64,000 bases of DNA from Rhodoglobus sp. (GTDB lineage: Bacteria > Actinomycetota > Actinomycetes > Actinomycetales > Microbacteriaceae), in assembly GCA_025463515.1 (NCBI GenBank), contig JAODAQ010000037.1, positions 46,568 to 110,567 on the forward strand, given 5' to 3'. The notes under the pieces are model-generated. The model was not told the DNA's origin. It searched no databases and worked only from the letters and a program-made list of their open reading frames with translations. A program made the position numbers and the translations under genes. The stretch's first letter is position 1. The number at the start of each line of letters is the position of its first letter. Shown piece by piece: positions 60,415-64,000 of this stretch.

Positions 60415-61512
60415 CTAATTTACAAAGCTCGGGATGGTCACCGCGTCGCCCCCGCGCATCGCCGAGAGGTGCGCCGCGATGCCCGTGGCGGTCCAGTTGG
60501 CGGCGACGCGGTCGTCGATCGCCGGTGTCCGGTCGTCGAGGATGCTCGTGACGAACTCGTGCACGAGGTGCGGGTGCGACCCGCCGTGAGCCTCGCGGGC
60601 GCGGCCGCGCAGCTCCGCGGGCAGGAGCTCGTCGGCATCCCGGGGCTTCACCCGACGGGCCGTTGCCGGCCGCCCGCGCCCGCCGGTTGCCGCGCCCATC
60701 TCGAACAGCACCGGATCTTCACCGCCGAGCTGCGCCCACTCGAAGCTCTGGTGCTCGCCGTAGACCGAGAAGCTCTCGACCCCGGTGTGAGCGAACTGGT
60801 AGAGCGAGCGCGCGATCTCGACGATCGCGGGGTGGTCGGCGAGCTCGATCAGCGCGGTCTCGAAGGCGAAGGGATTGCGGTAGTCGCCCTGGTCCTCGAA
60901 GCGGAGGGTGCCGGAGCCGAGCGCACGCACCCGGGAGGCCCGAGCGCCCAGGAGGCGCAGGATCGGGGCCACCGCGTGGGTCGCGTAGTGCATCGGCGGG
61001 AGGCCCCGCCAGTACGCCGGCCACCCCGTCATGTCCTGGAAGTGGGTGCCGCGGGCGTAGGCGATCTCGCCCAGCTGGCCCGTCTGCACAAGCTCTGCCG
61101 CGAACAGGTACTCACGGGTATAGGCGGCGGTCTCCATCATCATGTAGCGGCGCCCGGAGCGGACTCGGGCATCCACGATGCGGTCGAGGTCTTCGAAGGT
61201 GAGGGCCATCGGCACCGCGCTAGCGACGTGCTTGCCGGCCTCGAGGGCCGCGATGACGTGCTTCGCGTGGTCGGCGATGCCGGTGACGACGTGCACCGCG
61301 TCGACTTCCGGGTCGGCGAGTACGTCGGCCATGGTGGTGGAGCCGTGCTCGGCGCCGTGCTGCTCCTGCACCCGCCGCATCCGCTCGGCATCGAGATCGC
61401 ACACCGTGACGGCGGAGACGCCGGGATGGTCGCGGTACAGCGGCACGAAGGCGGCCCCGAACTCGAGGCCGATCACGGCGACGTGCAGGGTGCGGGTGGG
61501 ATCAGGGCTCAT
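60415..61512 (-). CDS. Gfo/Idh/MocA-family oxidoreductase lacking the EKP motif (copy 2)
   Basis: 365 residues from the ATG at 61512; an in-frame ATG at 61590 would add 26 unsupported residues. Rossmann VAVIGLEFGAAFVPLY; the EKP position reads A99-V100-P101 in SAVPMAL. Shares with copy 1 YMMMETAAYTREYLF, RGLPPMHYATHAVAPIL and GGSHPHLVHEF, so the two are paralogues of one unusual subfamily. It is divergent from the XylR-like regulator and ends 103 bases before the importer operon that carries copy 1. Substrate unknown. Confidence 0.82.
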   Translation of the reverse strand: MSPDPTRTLHVAVIGLEFGAAFVPLYRDHPGVSAVTVCDLDAERMRRVQEQHGAEHGSTTMADVLADPEVDAVHVVTGIADHAKHVIAALEAGKHVASAVPMALTFEDLDRIVDARVRSGRRYMMMETAAYTREYLFAAELVQTGQLGEIAYARGTHFQDMTGWPAYWRGLPPMHYATHAVAPILRLLGARASRVRALGSGTLRFEDQGDYRNPFAFETALIELADHPAIVEIARSLYQFAHTGVESFSVYGEHQSFEWAQLGGEDPVLFEMGAATGGRGRPATARRVKPRDADELLPAELRGRAREAHGGSHPHLVHEFVTSILDDRTPAIDDRVAANWTATGIAAHLSAMRGGDAVTIPSFVN

Positions 61513-61637
61513 GCTCCCCGACTCTAGGAAGGCGCCGCCGCCGAGGCCAGTCACTATGTCGTTCGGCTGCGGAGGTTTCTTACGCGTCATCCGGCATCGT
61601 CTTGTGCTGTTTGCACTGGTCTCTGTAGCTTTCTGGC
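61513..61637. promoter_or_regulatory. divergent intergenic region, Gfo/Idh/MocA copy 2 and XylR-like regulator
   Basis: 125 bases. It has a few AT-richer spots (GGTTTCTTACG, CTTGTGCTGTTTGCACTGG) but no repeat I can call an operator with confidence; the second spot contains GTGC-TGTTT-GCAC (61605-61617 area), an inverted repeat with four-base arms. Confidence 0.35.
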
Positions 61638-62798
61638 ATGACCGCGGTGCAGCACCCCACCGGCACGCGCCACGTCGCGCTGCTGGTCGAGACGTCGAAC
61701 GCCTACGCGCGCGGGCTGCTCGTGGGCGTGCGCCGATACCTCGCCGCCCGGCCCGGCTGGTCGATCTACATCGGTGAGCACAGCCGACAGGACACCGACC
61801 TCTCGTGGCTCGAAGGGTGGAACGGCGACGGCGTGCTCGCGCGCATCGAGAACGAGGAGACCGCGCTGCAGGTGCGCCGGCTCGGAGTGCCCGCGGTCGA
61901 CCTGAGCTCCGCCGGGCTCGCCCCGGAGTTCCCGTGCGTCGAGACCGACGACGAGACCATCGCCCGCTGGGCGGTCGAGCACTTCGCCGAGCGCGGGCTC
62001 GAGCACTTCGCGTTCTGCGGCGACTCCCGCTTCGGCTGGTCGGTGAAGCGCCAGGCGCGGTTTGCCGACCACGTCCGCGAGCACGGCGGCGAGGCGCACG
62101 TGTTCGAGATGAGCGCCTCGAGCACCGCCGCCGACAACCGCCGCTCCCTCGTGCGGTGGCTGAAGAAGCTGCCGAAGCCGGTGGGCGTGCTCGCCGCGTA
62201 CGACATCGCGGGGCAGGAGCTGCTCGAGGCGTGCAAGATCGCCGAACTCGATGTGCCCGACTCGGTGGTCGTGCTCGGCGTCGACAACGACGAGCTGCTC
62301 TGCAACCTCACATCACCGCCGATGTCCAGCATCCAGCCCGACACCACCCGCACCGGGTACCTCGCGGCGCAGCTGCTCGACGACATGATGGCGGGCGCCA
62401 CCCTCGCGCCCCAGCTGCACCTGATCGAACCGCTCCGGATCGTCTCGCGGCAGTCGTCAGACCTGTTCTCCGTCGATGACCCGCTCGTCGGCAAGGCGCT
62501 GCGGTTCATCCGCGACCGGTCTGACGACAACGTCTCGGTCGAGGCCGTGCTGCGCCACGTCGGCCTTTCGCGCCGCTCCCTCGACTACCGCTTCGTGGGC
62601 GTGCTCGGGCGCACCGTGCACGAGCAGATCGTGCGGTCGCGCATGGACCGCGTCGCAGAACTGCTGCTGCAGACCGACTGGACCCTGCCGCAGATCGCCG
62701 AGCGGCTCGGGTTCAGCCACTCCGAGTACATGGGCGTCGCGTTCCGCAAGCACACCGGCAAGCCGCCCGGCGAGTACCGGCGGGCGAACCGGGTCTAG
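61638..62798 (+). CDS. XylR-like regulator: LacI-type sugar sensor fused to AraC HTH
   Basis: 386 residues. Residues ~10-275 are a LacI/periplasmic-binding-like domain (HVALLVETSNAYARGLLVGV, GVLAAYDIAGQELLEACKIA, VLGVDNDELLCNLTSPPMSSI). Residues ~285-386 are an AraC double HTH (VLRHVGLSRRSLDYRFVGVLG, LPQIAERLGFSHSEYMGVAF). This is the XylR architecture, normally a sugar-dependent activator. Divergent from Gfo/Idh/MocA copy 2, so it probably activates that gene and the importer operon beyond it. Confidence 0.9.
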   Translation: MTAVQHPTGTRHVALLVETSNAYARGLLVGVRRYLAARPGWSIYIGEHSRQDTDLSWLEGWNGDGVLARIENEETALQVRRLGVPAVDLSSAGLAPEFPCVETDDETIARWAVEHFAERGLEHFAFCGDSRFGWSVKRQARFADHVREHGGEAHVFEMSASSTAADNRRSLVRWLKKLPKPVGVLAAYDIAGQELLEACKIAELDVPDSVVVLGVDNDELLCNLTSPPMSSIQPDTTRTGYLAAQLLDDMMAGATLAPQLHLIEPLRIVSRQSSDLFSVDDPLVGKALRFIRDRSDDNVSVEAVLRHVGLSRRSLDYRFVGVLGRTVHEQIVRSRMDRVAELLLQTDWTLPQIAERLGFSHSEYMGVAFRKHTGKPPGEYRRANRV

Positions 62799-62845
62799 CC
62801 CCGGAAGTGGCGCGCGCCACGTTGGCGGTTGACGCGCGCCACGGC

Positions 62846-64000
62846 TCAGGAGGGAACGCGAGCGCCCCGGCGGTTCGGCTCCTCGATCGGGCCGGCGTCG
62901 ACGAAGGTGCGCGCACGGACCACGCCCGCCTCGTCGACGAGCCAGAGCATCAGGCGGCCGGATGCCCCGCTCAGCGGCGCCGCCACGCGCACGGTCACGG
63001 CCGGGCTGAGCGCGAAGGGCTGTGCGACCACGGCCTCCGTGACCGTGGTCGCGGCCAGCTCCCGCCCGCCGAAGCGCTCGCCCGCCGGGGCCCAGGCCGC
63101 GTGGACCCGTGCGCCGAGCGCAGCGGCCCCGTGGTGGGAGACGTGCACATCGAGCTCTAGGGGGGCGGCGGGCATCCGGATGTCTGCCCCTGCGTGCCGG
63201 GGGACCAGGTCGACCACGATCACTGTCTCGGCGTTCGCGTCGGCGGGGTCGAGGCCGCCCCAGTCCTTGCGGCGCCGGTCGGCGTCGAAGAGGCCGGCGG
63301 CCTCGTGCTCGACGTCCGCGAGCTCGGTGTAGACGTAGCCGGCGAAGCGGTCGTGGCGGCGCAGCTCCTGGGTCTGCCAGCGCAGGCTCCACGCGCGCTC
63401 GAGGCTGGTGAAGCCCGCGCCGTACTCGCTGTTGACGATGGGCACGCCCGTGCGCGGGAAGTCCGCCGAGCCGTAGAGCGACTTGTCGACGACGAAGTCC
63501 GGCCCGAGCTTGACCGGCCAGTCGTGCCGGGAGCCGTCGGCGAGGCCCTGCAGGTTCGCCGCCCACGACGCCGGGTCCTCGTCGTAGTAGTGCCAGTCGA
63601 CGAGGTCGCTGCGCACGTGCGACCAGCCCGAGTTCTCGACGATCGGCCGCGTGCTGTCGAGGGCGCGCAGCAGGTCGTACGCGCGGGATGCGGCCGCCGC
63701 CCGGGATGCGCTGCCCGGGATGTCCCAGTCCAGCCCCCACTCCTCGTTGTACAGCCCCCAGATGATGACGCTCGGGTGGTTGCCGTCGCGCTCGACCATC
63801 GGCGCGATCTGCTCCTCGAACGCGGCGGCCGAGGCTGCCGTGAACCGGCTCGTGCTTGCAGGCTCGGCCCACACCAGCAGGCCCATCCGGTCGGCGTGGT
63901 CGAAGAAGCGCGCCTCCTCGAACTTGAGGTGCTTGCGCACGAGGTTGTAGCCGGCGTCGCGCGCGAGCTCGAGGTCTTCCCGGAGGGCCGCATCGGTGGG
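62846..64000 (-). CDS. GH2 family glycoside hydrolase, C-terminal part (5' end beyond window)
   Basis: Open to the right edge; the last 384 residues are present. GH2 barrel blocks: NLVRKHLKFEEARFFDHAD, the acid/base Glu in IIWGLYNEEWGLDWD, the nucleophile Glu in PIVNSEYGAGFTS and YVYTELADVEHEAAGLF. A beta domain follows. These look like a beta-galactosidase/beta-glucuronidase/beta-mannosidase-type GH2 of the short branch, not the LacZ-like one at 30814. Convergent with the XylR-like gene (47-base gap), near the fourth importer, so it may act on the same imported sugar. The N-terminal sugar-binding domain is not in the window. Confidence 0.85.
   Translation of the reverse strand, partial: PTDAALREDLELARDAGYNLVRKHLKFEEARFFDHADRMGLLVWAEPASTSRFTAASAAAFEEQIAPMVERDGNHPSVIIWGLYNEEWGLDWDIPGSASRAAAASRAYDLLRALDSTRPIVENSGWSHVRSDLVDWHYYDEDPASWAANLQGLADGSRHDWPVKLGPDFVVDKSLYGSADFPRTGVPIVNSEYGAGFTSLERAWSLRWQTQELRRHDRFAGYVYTELADVEHEAAGLFDADRRRKDWGGLDPADANAETVIVVDLVPRHAGADIRMPAAPLELDVHVSHHGAAALGARVHAAWAPAGERFGGRELAATTVTEAVVAQPFALSPAVTVRVAAPLSGASGRLMLWLVDEAGVVRARTFVDAGPIEEPNRRGARVPS

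Noticed and set aside
1..64000. tRNA, rRNA, CRISPR array, riboswitch, prophage or insertion sequence
   Set aside because: Reading both strands I found none that I could support.

Overview
The window is high-GC, gene-dense chromosomal DNA from an actinobacterium. The GC content, four-base gene overlaps, GTG starts, LAxTG-type cell-wall sorting signal and carbohydrate-centred gene content suggest Microbacteriaceae; that family assignment is an inference from style, as no rRNA or other marker is present. I see no tRNA, rRNA, CRISPR array, insertion sequence, prophage or origin.

Layout. 1-2.8 kb: glycolate/glyoxylate operon (D-2-hydroxyacid dehydrogenase, GlcD-type oxidase, malate synthase G running off the left edge). 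2.8-5.9 kb: two-component system with a DUF4097 membrane protein and a tiny LysR-HTH protein with a basic tail. 6-10.6 kb: two MFS transporters, a MocR-type regulator and an NAD(P)-binding protein. 10.6-17.8 kb: a saccharide-uptake operon (binding protein, two permeases, GH99/WbsX-like enzyme, DUF5060/DUF4038 glycosidase, DUF4287 protein) with a divergent LacI repressor and two matching operators. 17.8-21.3 kb: AraC regulator, SDR, LtrA protein and sugar acetyltransferase.

The centre of the window (21.4-42.9 kb) is a large galactan/galactoside utilisation locus. It has two paralogous CUT1 importers in inverted orientation around a shared terminator, GH35 and GH2 beta-galactosidases, a secreted GH30 endo-galactanase-like enzyme with a ricin-type lectin domain, LacI and GntR/FadR regulators, and what looks like a complete oxidative (De Ley-Doudoroff-like) galactose route: SDR dehydrogenase, NHL/SMP-30-like putative lactonase, IlvD/Edd dehydratase, KDG-type kinase, KDPG-type aldolase and a second DapA-type aldolase. 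AT-rich islands that stand out from the GC-rich background sit in front of most transcription units of the GntR half and may be shared operators.

42.9-51.7 kb: a 1668-residue surface protein with four tandem DUF11/DUF7507-like repeats and a C-terminal LAFTG signal, a divergent MalT-like LuxR regulator, and a membrane LysM protein. 51.8-53.9 kb: secreted GH27 enzyme with two F5/8C-like modules. 54.1-64 kb: another carbohydrate operon (binding protein, permeases, Gfo/Idh/MocA oxidoreductase, DUF6807 protein, D-2-hydroxyacid dehydrogenase), a second Gfo/Idh/MocA gene, a XylR-like LacI-sensor/AraC regulator and a GH2 gene cut by the right edge. Both Gfo/Idh/MocA proteins lack the usual EKP motif, which makes this the least explained pathway here. 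None of the four CUT1 importers has its own ATPase gene.
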